From assembly GCA_032690845.1 (NCBI GenBank), contig CM064426.1:46888508-46952507 (forward strand): DNA of 64,000 nucleotides, written 5' to 3'. The stretch's first letter is position 1; every line of letters starts with the position of its first letter. Below the pieces are notes generated by a model that saw only the letters and a list, made by a program, of their open reading frames with translations, was not told the origin of the DNA and made no database searches. Shown here piece by piece: positions 33,542 to 46,130 of this stretch. Made by a program: the position numbers and the translations under genes. This DNA comes from Eleusine coracana subsp. coracana (lineage: Eukaryota; Streptophyta; Magnoliopsida; Poales; Poaceae).

Positions 33542-34845
33542 CTAGTGTCTATGTTTATTTGTTGCATTAGGTCATAGGAGTTGCTTGAAACCCACCTTGC
33601 ATGTTACCCCAAATGACCTATGCTATTGTTATTAGAACCTTGGTAGGCTCGGTACTAAACTGCTATGCTTAGCAATTAATAGTTTCGGTAGAAATTATTA
33701 CTATGAAATAAATTGATCACTCAAATTGAACTTATAAAAGAAGTTTACTATTGATATATGGCCGGGTAGGGATTTTGCATGTGTAGGTTTGCAGCAACAC
33801 ATGGGTGTTGGCTGTGGTAGCCCTGTCTTGCCCACCCTAGGACCCGTCCGTGGTCGGCCCCTTGATCAAGTTTTGAACAATACCGAATGCATGCTAGTTT
33901 CATGGGCACTAGAAAACCGATGTAGCATTAAAGGCCGCTTATATCAAGGACGGTTAAAGTGCGTTGGTCTTAGGACCCCTCGGCTGCTGGAGTGGGCGGT
34001 CCATACCGTGAAGTACTGCTGGCAGGACGGCATGCCCACTCGACGTCACCACACCCGGGCCTGGATGTGGGTGGTTTTTCTTGTGAAAGGTTGCCATATA
34101 CGACCTTAATTGGTGCGTATGTGTCGTGTTATTCGGGTTTTCCCAGCTGGTGTAAATCAATTGCAATTTCTATCCATCGCAGTAATGAGTATCGCTTGTT
34201 CACCACGCCAATCATGTAGTTGCACATGATATCATGGATATGGATTTGTATTGGTTATTACTGATATATTTTATTGCTCTATTGTTGTACTTATTTGATG
34301 TATTGTTTTATAATCTTATTGTTGCAACTAAAGTTATATTTCAGCTCAACCCATTTAATCTGAAAATAAAACTTGATAGAACTAATAGGTTGCTTAGTGC
34401 GAGTCCTTTTAAACAAGCCACCTATTAGAGCCATTGCATGTCTAGGTTTTTGACGGGTAAGTCTTGCTGAGTAATTAGTACTCAGGCATTATGCTTATGT
34501 GGTTTTCAGGTACTGAAGAGATAGAATTGTCTGTAGATGTGTTGCCTTGGGACATGCAAGTCCCTGAGGGTTGGACTGCCCACAAGGAGTCTGACCTGCC
34601 GCCGTAGTGATTGTGAGTGCTGCTAGGGTGTTGATTCTTCGGGCATGAATCATCACCATGCTGTATCGTCGAGCTCGTAGATCTTATCGTTATTTCGTTT
34701 CCACTGTTTTTCAAGAATATCATGAACTTGTAATTCCGCTGCACTTGATATAAAAATTAAACTTAAATGGGATCATTGTTGTATTATCAAGTGTCTGTGT
34801 TATCAGCACCTTCGGGACCTCGATCCTCCGGGAAGGGGCGCCTCA

Positions 34846-35944
34846 GGAATACATGCAACTCTCCAATCATTGACATTTGAAATTCCTTTGCCATCATCTC
34901 CCGAAATTCTTCATTGAACTTCTCATTGGTTGACCCATAGATGATATCATCCACATAGATTTGGCACACAAAGAGATCCTTCTCAACATGCCTCGTGAAC
35001 AAGGTGCTATCAAAGCTTCCAATGGTGAATCCATTTTTGAGTAGGAAGTTCCTCAAATGTTCATACCATGCCCTAGGTGCTTGCTTGAGGCCATAGCGAG
35101 CTTTCTTCAATTTGTTTACATGTCTTGGATGTTTTGGGTTCTCAAACCCCAAAGGTTGTTCCACATAGACTTTCTCATTGATCTCTATATTCAAGAAAGC
35201 ACTTTTGACATCCATTTGAAAGAGCTTGAAGTCATTGTGTGATGCATAGGCAAGTAAGATCCGAATAGCTTTAAGACGGGCCACGGGAGCAAAGGTTTCT
35301 TCAAAGTCAATCCCCGCCACTAGGCGAGCCTTGTTCTTGACAATTTCTCCTTTCTCATCTTGCTTGTTCTTGAAGACCCACTTGGTGCCAACCACATTAT
35401 GATTCTTGGGCCTCTCAACCAATTTCCATACTTTGCACCTCTTGAAGTTGTTCAACTATTCTTGGATGGCAATAACCCATGTGTGGTCATCCATAGCTTC
35501 ATCAATGGTAGTGGGCTCAATCATAGAGACAAAAGAGAAGTTCTCAATTTCAACATTGGCCTCATCATCATTCTCTTCAGTCACATAGTTGGGCTCATAT
35601 TGATTTCTCCTTATCTTTATTCCTTGAGATGGACTCCCAATGATCAAGTCTTGAGAATGATTCTTGATGGCTTTGGGTCTAGGATGGTATTTTCCTTGAG
35701 TAGGAGGAGCTCTAGGTGAAGTATCTTGTGCATCATGGAGAGTTTTCTCTCTTGGTATATGAGTGTCTTGGATCCTATGAGAGGTGGAAGAGTCACTCTT
35801 ATGCTTTCTTGTTTTGGACTTTAAGCTTGAGGTGGATGGGAGGGTATCTTGTGGAGAGCTAGGAGAGGTGGCTTGTGGTGAGGTATATGGGGAGGTTTGT
35901 GGCTCACTTCTCACTTGGGTTTCCTCATCACTTATCACCATCAT
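34846..35944 (-). pseudogene. Copia reverse transcriptase (N-terminal two thirds)
   Basis: Upstream is a Ser/Pro-rich linker (from MMVISDEETQ, 35944), then an in-frame TAG at about 35456 and the RT start ([30 protein letters not shown]). KARLVA is followed directly by [14 protein letters not shown], so about seven residues of the usual QG-x-x-QxxG segment are missing. The catalytic YVDD is intact ([13 protein letters not shown]). The domain ends at IGELHVFL where the gypsy LTR begins. The last 279 bp is the part duplicated at 6810-7088. Confidence 0.92.
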
Positions 35945-37082
35945 TGGCCTCGTGGGGTAAAACCTCGCCCATGGGCATGTTTGTCAATACTTCCCTCATA
36001 GGCTCATCCTCAATGTTCAGTTCACGAAATTCATCCTCCTTTTGAGAACTATTTGACTCATCAAATTGCACATCATAGGATTCTTCCACACACCCTGTGG
36101 CTGAGTTGTATACCCTATATGCTTTAGAAGTCCCAAAGTACCCAGCAAGAAGGCCTTCATAAGTTCTGCTCTCAAACTTCCCGGGTTCTCTCCTCTTCTT
36201 GAGATTGTAACACTTGCAGCCAAAGACTCGGAAATAGGAAACATTGGGTTTCTGTCCCTCTAATAACTCATATGGCGTCTTCTTCAACAACCGGTGGAGA
36301 TAGACACGATTGGAGGTGTAGCAAGCCGCGTTGATCGTCTCCACCCAAAACCTCTCATGAGTTCCATACTCATCCAACATGGCATGAGCAAGAGTGATGA
36401 GCGTCTTGTTCTTCCTCTCCACTAATCCATTTTGCTTGGGAGTATATGTAGCTGAAAATTCATGTTTGATCAGTTTCTTGTCACAATACTCCTCTACTAT
36501 AGTGTTCTTGAACGCAGCCCCATTGTCACTCCTTATCTTCACAATGCTTGCATTGAATTCATTCTTTGCTCTCTTGGTGAACTTTCTGAAGATACCACTG
36601 GCTTGAGATTTGTCTACAAGAAAGAAAGTCCAAGTGTATCTTGTTAAATCATCAACAATCACCAAGCAATATAGATTGCCTCCTAGACTCTTGTAGTGTG
36701 TTGGCCCAAACAAATCCATATGCAAGAGCTCTAGAGGATGGGATGTAGACATGAACAACTTGGTGGGATGTGAAGATGCAACTTGTTTTCCTGCCTGACA
36801 AGCGCTACACAGTCTATCTTTCTCAAAGGTCACATCCTTGATACCTTCAACTAGATTCCTCTTAACAATCTTCTTGAGCTGATTCATTCCAACATGTGTC
36901 AGTCTTCTATGCCACAACCATCCCTTGGATTCCTTAGAGAATAGACAAGTGCTTGGTGGCATATTGCTTGATTTGAAGTCTGTGACATACAAGTTCCCAT
37001 GCCTTACTCCATGAAATACTAGCCCTCTCTTGGCATTCTCAATTGTTGCACCATCCTCATCAAATGTGCACTTGAAACCCAT
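35928..37082 (-). pseudogene. Copia integrase (384 codons, mostly open)
   Basis: Contains the pre-integrase zinc region (WHRRLTHVGMNQL, CSACQAGKQ) and the core: HMDLFGPTHYKSLGG with D, IVKIRSDNGAAFKN with D, and PKQNGLVERKNKTL with E. The C-terminal segment includes ERFWVETINAACYTSNRVYL and PYELLEGQKPNVSYFRVFGC. All three catalytic acids are present. It overlaps the start of the RT linker frame. A stop (TAA near 37093) separates it from protease. Confidence 0.92.
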
Positions 37083-37091
37083 GTCACAGAG

Positions 37092-37480
37092 TTAACCAAT
37101 AGACAAAAGGTTGAAGTTGAGAGTTTCCACAAGAAAGACCTTAGAGAGATGGAGGTCATTTGTGATGGCTACCTTGCCCAAGCCTCTAACTCTCCCCTTT
37201 GAGTTATCCCCAAAAGTCACCTTGTCACTATCTTTGTCTTCATCAATGGTGGTGAACATAGTTGGCTTCCCGATCATGTGTTGAGTGCACCCACTATCAA
37301 GAATCCAATGAGTACCTCCACTCTTGTAGTTGACCCTGGTGGTAGCCATAAGACAAGCACTAGAGGAAGAAGGGTTAGTATCCAAAGCATTACTTGATTG
37401 ACTAGCACTAACCTGATTGTGTCGAGCAATAACACCATCCTAGTAGATAGGGATTCCTGCAATCCCGTCCTGAAGTCTCT
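37092..37480 (-). pseudogene. Copia protease
   Basis: The active site WILDSGCTQHM is followed by FTTIDEDKDSDKVTFGDNSKG and VRGLGKVAITNDLHLSKVFL, the normal fold order of copia aspartic protease. It ends LNFNLLSIG then a stop, with the integrase frame continuing a few codons later. Upstream RLQDGIAGIPIYQDG belongs to the gag/protease linker. Confidence 0.88.
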
Positions 37481-38811
37481 TACTGATAGGATAGTGAGGA
37501 GCATGATACCTCCAATGTCCATGAACATCCCCCATATGTACATTCAAGGTCGATGTAGTAATGAGGAGGATCATAGAGTCCAGTGATGTGCTCAAGCACG
37601 TGTCCCACTTGTGATTGGAGCACGAGTACCATCTTCATTGCTCTCTCAATTGAGAGCTCATGTCTCCTATTGACTACCTCTTCAAGTAAGAAACCCCTTT
37701 CCGAAGTTGTGATTTGTTGGAGAAGCTTGTCAATCACTTCATGAGATGTAATCCTCCGAAGTCCTCTGAAGGAGGTTATCCTACACACAAGATCATAGAT
37801 GCTCAATAAGTTCTCACAAACGTCATCATTCAGATTTCTCACAAATTCACCAAGTTCAAAGAAGAGATCCTGTTGGTGAGCTCGACGAAGATGCCAAAGG
37901 TGAACTTGTGGTGGAGGAAGTGGAGGAGGTGAAGGCATCGGAGCCGAAGCCGCAAGATTGATCATCTCAAATGATCGAGCGAGCATTTTTGTTGGTGCTC
38001 CCCCTACGCCAATGCTTAGTCCACCCAAGGTGTTTGGAGTAGAGCTTGGAATGACACTTCAGGTAGAGCTTGAAGAAGCGCCCGATGAATGTCTTGCTCT
38101 GAAGGGGTTGTAGAAGCTGTTGCAAGACAATCTTGTGGAGGGATCAAAAAAGTTTGAGCTCGAAGCTACTTCTTTCCCTTTGCTTGGAGAAGCTTCATGA
38201 TTCACCTTGGATGTCTTCTTCTTCACCATGCTAGCGGTGATCTCCTCATCCTTGAAGAGTAGCTCAATCATGTCCTTGACAGAGAGACACTTCTCCATGA
38301 GAAGGTCAAGGGTGACGTAGAAGAGCTTGCTACTCAGAAGCAAGGAGAGGATCTTCTCAACTATCACAATCTTGGGAAGCTTGAAAGAAGTTGCTGCAAT
38401 TCTATCCACCAAACCTCGCAAGCAAATAAGAGAATCGAGTAAGTATTCATTGTCATTAACATGAAAAGCAAATAACTCCTCAACAAGAGAACTACTAGCA
38501 TGATCAACTAAGAACTCATGATCATCATCAATACTAGTCATGCTAGTGGAGTAAGCAAGATCAAGAGACACATCATTATCACTCATAACATTAGCCATAC
38601 TAGTAGAGCAACCTATCAAATCATCATTAGTGGAATCTAGGCACTTACTAGTACTAGGAACATCCACACCATCATCATACACATGATCATCGGTAAAGGT
38701 ATTGGCAAAGTCCACAAGAGTATCCATCAACTCATCCGAAATCATGGCATTTATGTAGCTTTTAAAGCAATCCTTCCATGAGCCATGACCCTGCCCCGAA
38801 TAGGATGACAT
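37480..38811 (-). pseudogene. Gag-like region of the copia element (two frames)
   Basis: Frames at 38811-38059 (MSSYSGQGHGSWKDC) and 38028-37480 cover this region with one break near 38040. The first is acidic and Ser/Thr-rich with repeated short blocks (CSTSMANVMSDNDVSLD, YSTSMTSIDDD) and a basic end (KKKTSKVNHEASPSKGKE). The second has a Pro run and a helical segment with RITSFRGLRRITSHEVID. I see no CCHC knuckle and no clear copia capsid motif, so assignment as gag rests on position between the PBS and protease. Confidence 0.55.
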
Positions 38812-38865
38812 CCCAACTCAATACGGACACTACTCAAGGCGGTTAAGCCTTATAATGAGCACTTG

Positions 38866-38877
38866 GCTCTGATACCA
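38866..38877 (-). other. Primer binding site, copia element
   Basis: The minus strand reads TGGTATCAGAGC two bases after LTR end ...CCTTACA, fixing the element's orientation and 5' LTR boundary. Confidence 0.88.
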
Positions 38878-38879
38878 CT

Positions 38880-40648
38880 TGTAAGGACTGAGTGACCGAG
38901 AGGGGGGGCGTGAATCAGGAACTTGCACTATGTACCAAATTTACCAATTCCTAAAACCGAGCACTCAAATCAACTCCTACACAATTCTAGTGGTGATCAC
39001 ACTAGCAAGATAATGAACCTATGAAAGGAACAACAACCTAAGCATACTAGTGAATCAATCAAAAGCAATACAGATCCTAAACATGTTAGTGATCAAATGC
39101 GGAAACTCAAATACTACTAACAAGTAAGGAGCCCATTTATGCAAGACTACAAGGTAATCAACTAGCACAAGACAAGCACACAAGCATGAATAGCATGGTA
39201 CGTCAATACGGAAAGTAATGCATCAAAGTAAGGAGTAGAGTAAGAGATGACTCATGATTTTTTCCCTGAGGTCTCGGAAGGATGGAACCATCCCCTACTC
39301 CTTGTTGGACCACTCCCGTCGGAGTCCCAGTCCCTCCTGCCACCAAGTGGAGTTCTCGCCCACGAGCCCGCAATCACTATTAGAGTGAAGACACGGCGTG
39401 CGTCACCGCTGCACAAAGCACAAGCTCACCTCCCTCGAGAACTTGCCGGACTTCCCGAGCCGGCATGGGCGCTCACTATTGATGACCCTTTCATCGGTGG
39501 GCTCAAACTGTATACGAACATGTGACGGCCTTCACAACCGATCATGATAGGCTCGATCACTAACACCTAACCATTCTAGATCTCACCATAGACCAAGAGT
39601 AACAATCTAGATCACACCCTCAAGGACACCCTAGCCTTAGATATGCAAGATGCTCAAGTTACTGTCCACTAGCACTCTCAAGATATACAATATCTCCTCC
39701 GAGTGCTCTGCTCTTTTCCTCTTGGACCTTACCAAATGATCTCAGGTATTCCACTGGCCAAGAGAGGTCTCCAAGACCCCAACAATGAAGTTATATAGGA
39801 TCCCAACCTCAAACTAGTCATTGCTCCACGAATTCATCTTTCTGGACCCACTGACCGTACATTCCAGTCTCTTCCAGACCGGACCGTCCGGTCACTCTGG
39901 TAACAGCACTCCTAGCCGTTGGGTCCACTATGTCCAAGCAAATTCCTGTACTGACTGGACTATCCGGTTAGTACACCGGACCATTGGGTCATTTCTCTCT
40001 CTAGTCTAGAAACGTTTCGGCTGTAGCTTCCTTGATGCCCAAGTCCCTGCTCCACTGATCGGACCCTCCGGTCACTAGGGCATCCAGATTTGGCTGTTTC
40101 CTCGCCTCTCACTGAAAGTCCTAGACAACTCCGCATAGCGACCGTACAGTCTGGTCTCCACTGACCCCTCTGTCTGGTCTCTTATGTCCAGAAGCTGAAA
40201 CTTGTCGTTCTCGCTTGACTTTGTTTCCCGGCTTTTCCAATCAGCTCCTTGGCTCCTCCACTGTCACCTAGTGCCCGTGATTTCACCGAGCAACCTTGCA
40301 CATCACTGACTAGACATGACCTAAGAGACTGACCTAGACCCCCTTGATAGTCCGGTTTTTCCTATGGACTCAAAGCCCTAACAACTAGATAAGTCTTCCA
40401 AACACCTACACCATAGCTTGTTCTCCGCTTTGATCCATCTCCATCAACCCTTGGACTCCATCAATATTACAAGCCTCCATGCTTGTGGTCAGTGTCTAAC
40501 ATCGCCATGGACACCATTGCCAATCATCATAAGATAGAAGAGGTTTCCTACACGAACAACACTCGTAGATATTAGTCACATTTCATGTTTTTCATTCATC
40601 ACCAAAACATCATACCTTAGGGTGACCTTAATGGTCATGAACCTTACA
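38880..40648 (-). repeat. 5' LTR of the copia element (1,769 bp)
   Basis: The minus strand starts TGTAAGGTTC at 40648 and ends ...CCTTACA at 38880. It carries the gactgagtgaccgagaggggg signature at its 3' end, typical of grass SIRE/Maximus LTRs. Between about 39850 and 40180 it has several imperfect copies of a palindromic motif around GGACCGTCCGGT. The frame at 39247-39525 is not supported as a gene. Confidence 0.85.
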
Positions 40649-41312
40649 ATAGTCCATTGGTCCAACTTGGGTACTTCTTGATCAGAAGGGTTGGCTACTT
40701 GAACAGATGGGTTTAGTCCCTCGGGCACCAAAGTCCCTTACTATGGTTCCCGAATAACCTTCCTTCATCCATGTCCAAAACCTGCATCATCCTCTTCTGG
40801 TTGACCTTACTGTTTAGGCCCTATACCGCAATTTTCTTTCATTGATTGAATGTTCGCACGACGAGCGTGGTGACGGATTGTCAATCGACCCGGATAGGAT
40901 CATGGCAATCACAGAAGCAAGTAATTCTTCCATTGACGTATCTTAGAAAAATACTTTGAATTCAATGCTAAAATTTGTGGGTCATTTGCGCAATAGTTCT
41001 TTGCTTTGAGCCAATTTATCAATTGTACTAGGTCTGAAATCCTTATTATTTGTTGTAGTATATATAACTCTTAATTTGACCTGGGAAAAATTAGGTAATT
41101 GATAAAAAGCCTCTGTATCTTACGGTAGCTTGCAACTTGTTTTGGTGATGTAGCTTACAACTACGTGCTAGCACTATATCAAATTTGTAATCTGCTATTT
41201 TTGGAATCTCTAGATGGCTCAAGTTCAGCTCTTGATTATTACTGAGCTCTAGATGCTTTCTTGTCAAAGATTTTTCTAAAAATTTGTAATCTGCTATTTC
41301 CTATTGTTGTTT
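40649..41312. other. Non-LTR spacer left of the solo LTR
   Basis: No recognisable gene or repeat end. It continues at 45204 once the solo LTR is removed. It probably belongs to the upstream part of the CACTA-like gene, but no motif proves it. Confidence 0.4.
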
Positions 41313-44300
41313 TGTGACTCCCCTTCCCGGAGGATCGAGGTCCCGACGGTGCTGATAACGCAGATACTTGATAATACAACATTGGTTCAAATTTAAATTT
41401 AATATTACATCAATTGGTCATCAGAGTAGAGCAGAATATTACAAGTTCATAATGTTTCAAAAACAGAGGAAGCAATCGTGATAAGAAGCTACGAGCTCGA
41501 CGATACAGCATAGTAATGGTTCGTGCCCGAAGAACCATCACTCTAGCAACACACATCAATACTGCGGCGGCGAGTCGGACTCCCAGTGGGCAGTCCAACC
41601 CTCAGGGACTTGCATGTCCCAGGGCAGCACATTCTCAGGCAATTCTACCTCTTCATTACCTGAAAACAACAATGGCACAAAGCCTGAGTACTAATTACTC
41701 AGCAAGACTTACCCGTCGGACATCTAGGCATGCAATGGCTCTAATAGGTGGCTTGTTTGAAAAGACTCGCACTAAGCAACCTATTAGTTCTATCAAGTTT
41801 TACTTCTCAAATTAACTAGGTAGAGCAGAATGTAACTTTAGTTGCAACAATAAGATAATAAAGCAATACATAAGGTAAGTACAACATAAGAGCAATAATA
41901 GTAACAACAACGATAAGCATCATAATCAATTCCCAAGTACCATGTGCAACTACGTGATGACTCAGTGACCAAGTGGTACTCATTACTACGAGGGACATCA
42001 ATTGCAATTGATTTACACCAGCTAGGATAACTCGAGATACACGACACATACGCACCAGTTAAGGTCGTATATGGCAACTTTTTGCAAGGACGAAAAACAA
42101 CTTGGTCCGGGTCCAGTCTCAGCGAGTGGGCATGCCGTTCTGCCAATAGTACTTTGCGGTATGGACCGCCCACTCCAGTAGCAGAAAGGTCAATGACCAC
42201 TGTACTAAGTACCATCCTCATTGCCGCGTCAATGCTACATCAGTTTACTAGTGCTCATAGACTAGCATGCATTCGATACTGTTCAATACTTGACCAAGGG
42301 GCCGACCACAGACGGTTCCTAGGTTCGACAAGGCAGGGCTACCATAATCAACACCCATGTATTGCTGTAAACCTACACATGCATCATCCCTGGCCGGTCA
42401 TGACATCAAAATAAACTTCTTTTATAAGTCCCATTCCAATGGTCAAGTTCATTCTTAGTGATGATATCTATCGCACCTAGTAGTTACTAAGCGAAGCAAC
42501 ACAGTACCGATACTACCAAAGTTCTAATGACAGTGGTATAGGTCATTTGGATATCATGCAAGTGGGTTCTAATCGACTCCTATGACCTAATGCAACAATA
42601 ATCATAGACACTAGTAATATTGATAACTAGCAACTTTATAAAATGGCGAATGAAAACCGGGGCTTGCCTGGATCGATGTTAGTGCTAGCAACTACAACGT
42701 CTTGCTCTTGGGGATCAAGGTCCTTCTGAAGATCCTCTTCTTTCTGCTCCGGGTTGTTGTTGCCTATATGATAGAATTGAATTGTCGGTATTATCAAAAT
42801 ACCGTAGAATGCAATGATATGATGCACAATGTCTTTAAATGTTGATTAACATTATTATTATGTTCTTGAAGCTATATGCTTCAAAGAAACAAATTAGAGT
42901 TTCATCATTTTATGTGTGTTAATCATTTATCTAGGGTTGTTATAGTCCTTCAGAATAATTAGGCAATTACAATAGTAACCAATCAATTCTGATCTTGAGT
43001 GATTTATCATGAACAGGGACATAGATGAACTATATTTTTACCAATTTACAGCCTCTGGATATAATTACTCTAATTACTATTATTTATTAAAGTAAAATTG
43101 TGGTATGAGCAATTAATTTAATTTAATTAAGTAACTCAGTTTTCTGGACTTGTGTGATTTACTGGGCATAGAGACTTGTGTGAGTGATTTTTGTGCCAAG
43201 TGGCAGGGGCCAATTAATTATAAAATAATTACTAGAATTAATTTAATCAACCACACTAAATAAATTCCAGAGCCAAAAATAATTCATATTTTTCTAAACA
43301 AAAATTTGTGGTGATAGATAATTATGTACTTATTATGCATGCCAAAAATCAGAATTTAATTTGGTCCCTAGAATTTCTGGTGATTTAATCATTGTCTAGA
43401 AAATTTAATATATTGATAAAAATGCATGTACAGAGATGGTGACTTATCAATTTACTATAATAGAGCACTGGAAGATGAGTTCAACAAAATTTGTTTGAGG
43501 CTCAAAGGAGTTAATTTCGATTTACTATGGTTTTTCAAAATTATTGACAATTTCTGGTAATTTTTGGGCATTTTCTGTTCTGGGAAAGGCCACGTAAGCG
43601 ACACCTCAGCTCCACGTCGACTACACGTGGACGCCACATCGGTGCCAGAAGGACGGTCAGTAGGCTCATCGGAGCGGGGCGGCGCGCGGCCGGAGGGCTC
43701 ACTGCCGGCGGCTAGGCACAGGAAAAGCTCGCCGCGGTTGAGGGAAAATGGAGCGCACCTCACGGCAAGGGGAGAGGAGGGGTTCGCGAGGTGTGGTTCT
43801 CACCGGAAGTTGGTCGGCAACATCAGGCGGTGGAAGGATGATGTTCGGTGAGGTCGCGCCTTGTCTACTGAGCGGGAAATCACTCTGGGCCGGCTCCTAC
43901 AGCTTCACGGTGACTCGGGGAGGCTTGGCATCAAGTCGGCGTATGTCGGGAAGGAGCGGAAGATGGTGCTCATCAGCGAGGCGTCGTCGGTTGGCCGGAG
44001 CAGAGATGGCGGCTGGGGATTAGCAGCTATGTCGGCTATCTCGTGAAAGAATCACGGAGCAAAAGGGTCAGAGAAGTGAGTCAGACGGGTGCGCACAAGA
44101 GAGGGAAAAGAATGGGTGACGGGGCTCACCGATTTGGATGGAATCAAGGTTGGCATCAATGGAGCTCGACCGGGAAGGATTCTTGGTTTTTCTCCAAATT
44201 GGTTCACTTCTTTGACGGATGATGGTTGAGCGATGTGCCAGGAAGGGAGAAGAGGTGTGCGCGAAACTGTTGGTGCTCTGGCTGGGTTTGAGGGAGGCTA

Positions 44301-45198
44301 GGACAATGAGAATGCGAGCTCAAGCTCGGTTTCGGTAATGGCGGGGAGAAGCGGAGCATGGAGTGGCAGAGGGAGAATGGGAGAGACAGAGCGGGGAGTA
44401 GTGGGCAGAGATGTGGCGTGATCCGGAGCTTGCGATCGTGCTTTCAAGTCGCGCAGAGGGGGGAGGAGAGTGAGTGGGGGAGAAAAGGAGCGGAGTGGAA
44501 GTCCGGCCGGGTCGCTCGGTGATGTGCAGAGGGGAGAAGAGGAAAGCGAAGGCCGTTGGACGGACGCGCGGTGAGGGGACAGAATGGAGGAGCAGAGGTG
44601 CAGAGCGTTGATGTTGTAGCGCGCGCGGGGTTTCGAGGGGGAGTGAAGGCGGCCCGGGTGGTGCACCGGCGTCGGCAGGGGGGAAAGGCCAGTGAGAGGG
44701 AGAAGAAGGGGATTTTGCACTGCGCCCCCTGATCTTTTAAGATCCTCACATAAAGGTCCCTGGTCAACTATGGTTTTTAATAAATCAAAATAAAATAGCT
44801 AGGGATTTCCTAAATTACTGAAAATTGGTGGACTGACTATTTAAATGGTGGAGAACACTTTCATGAATTTTATTTGAAATTTTCATAAACATATTTTTAG
44901 AATTAATTAAATGCATTAATAGTTACTTAAGAATCAATTAATTAATTAAGGGTCTTGCCAAGTAGATAAAATGCCCAATAATTTCATAAAATTCTGTTTT
45001 ATTATTACCAATATGATTATTAATTTATTTAGCATAAGTTGTATTGAAATTTTTGAACTGCTTCAATAACTTGGTTGCAGGATTTTTATTTGCCTAGAAT
45101 TAATTAAAAAGGAGTGAGTCTTATTATTTCATGCTATGTTGTTCATGACCTAAGCTCTTCATGTTGGTTCAATGAAGTGAGACACCTGGGGTGTCACA
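41313..45198 (-). mobile_element. Solo Ty3/gypsy LTR with perfect target duplication
   Basis: The minus strand starts TGTGACACCCC at 45198 and ends ...GGGGAGTCACA at 41313 (3,886 bp). TGTTT lies on both sides (41308-41312 and 45199-45203). No PBS, polypurine tract or internal sequence is attached. It is related to the LTRs at 1998 and 29924 (same 3' hairpins, same tgctgataac ... cttgataatacaac end) but lacks the Helitron, giving the empty site. GC-rich core about 43560-44720. It formed by recombination between the two LTRs of a full element. Confidence 0.93.
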
Positions 45199-45203
45199 TG
45201 TTT

Positions 45204-46130
45204 TGAGCTGGTGACAGATGGAAAACTCAATGGGGGTTTGCTCCTTTTTCATTATTGTCAGCTAACTCATATGGTCAAGAATATAGATAGTTCTTGTTGT
45301 AGCTATGCAGTACTTAGCATGCTGACTAAGTGATTTATTCTATGATTGTATCTCCACTTAGCAAGAACTATTTGCTAGTACCGTTATACTCATAGGCTAT
45401 TTGCATAGTATAAGATTGGTGAACTTTCATGAATTTGAATGTAACAAATAGTAGATCACAGTTATAATGTGCCCAAGCTTCATATATACATTGTGTAATG
45501 GTCATTGTATTAGAAATTGGACTTTCTTATGTTCAGTCACCTGAAACTTGCAACCGCTTTCAGTCCATGGTAGTTGGTGCTTGCAAGAACTAGTTTGTAC
45601 TAGTATGTTATATTATTTTTTTTCTAGGATATGTCCTATTAGTAGTGGTAGAAAAAATGTTAATGTGTAGACTATAAAAATATGTTTTTTGTATCTATTA
45701 GATATTTTGACCAGGGGTGACCAGATGAAAGAAAAAAGTGGAAGAGGGGCAAAATTAAAATTTTATCATGGCGTGGTTAGGCCTGGACAATGACCTAAAA
45801 CAAAGGACTTAAACTATTAGGGAAAAGAGAAAACTTGATATTATTTGCCTTTTGAATTCAGACTATAGGAGGGGGGATAGGATTGCGAAAAGGGTCTTCC
45901 CGAATGGAAGATTATGCTCTGATCTTAACTTAAAAAAACTAGACATTAGGCTAAATGTTCAAGCATGAAATTGATTTAGGCTACAGTAATAGACATTATT
46001 TATTACGTGTTTGTGTCTGAACTTCAACTTTACAACTAGATAGGAACGGCATAAATAAGTTGAATCTATTTACATGTATGTGTGTAATCAATAAATGCAA
46101 TTAATTATAATAGCATCGCTTAATTTGCAG
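45204..46130. other. Spacer upstream of the CACTA-like ORF1
   Basis: AT-rich with no coding support. It ends taatttgcag just before the first recognisable exon, which looks like a 3' splice site. An upstream exon may lie here or before the solo LTR. Confidence 0.4.

Larger units (their letters stand above)
29924..34845 (+). repeat. Ty3/gypsy 3' LTR (right copy, about 4.9 kb)
   Basis: Same family and structure as 1998-6809, including a TATA box at 31251-31258, GC-rich core (about 30370-31980), Helitron at 32897-33541 and the 3' hairpins. It ends ...GGGGCGCCTCA. The following GGAAT lies within copia RT coding sequence, so the element appears to have inserted into that copia. The left partner of the target site is not in the window because the 5' side was rearranged. 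Confidence 0.9.
34846..40648 (-). mobile_element. Ty1/copia element, SIRE/Maximus-like, 3' end cut by the gypsy insertion
   Basis: Minus-strand order: LTR (40648-38880), PBS, gag-like region, protease, integrase, RT. It is truncated within RT at 34846, where the gypsy LTR begins. PR-IN-RT order defines Ty1/copia; YVDD and WILDSGCTQHM are typical of the grass SIRE/Maximus group (inference). RNase H, the polypurine tract and the 3' LTR are missing. Confidence 0.88.

Noticed and set aside
36394..36647. Plus-strand frames over the copia integrase
   Set aside because: Antisense shadows; the minus strand has a clear DDE integrase.
39247..39525. 92-codon plus frame in the copia LTR
   Set aside because: No domain and no homologue in the window; it sits in LTR sequence.
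43455..44767. Frames on both strands in the solo LTR
   Set aside because: Same GC-rich LTR-core effect inside a solo LTR; no motif and no relation to the other LTR cores at protein level.
40649..46130. CACTA terminal inverted repeats
   Set aside because: Looked for CACTAC/CACTAT starts with flanking 3-bp duplications around the ORF1 relic; none convincing, so no element boundaries are given.
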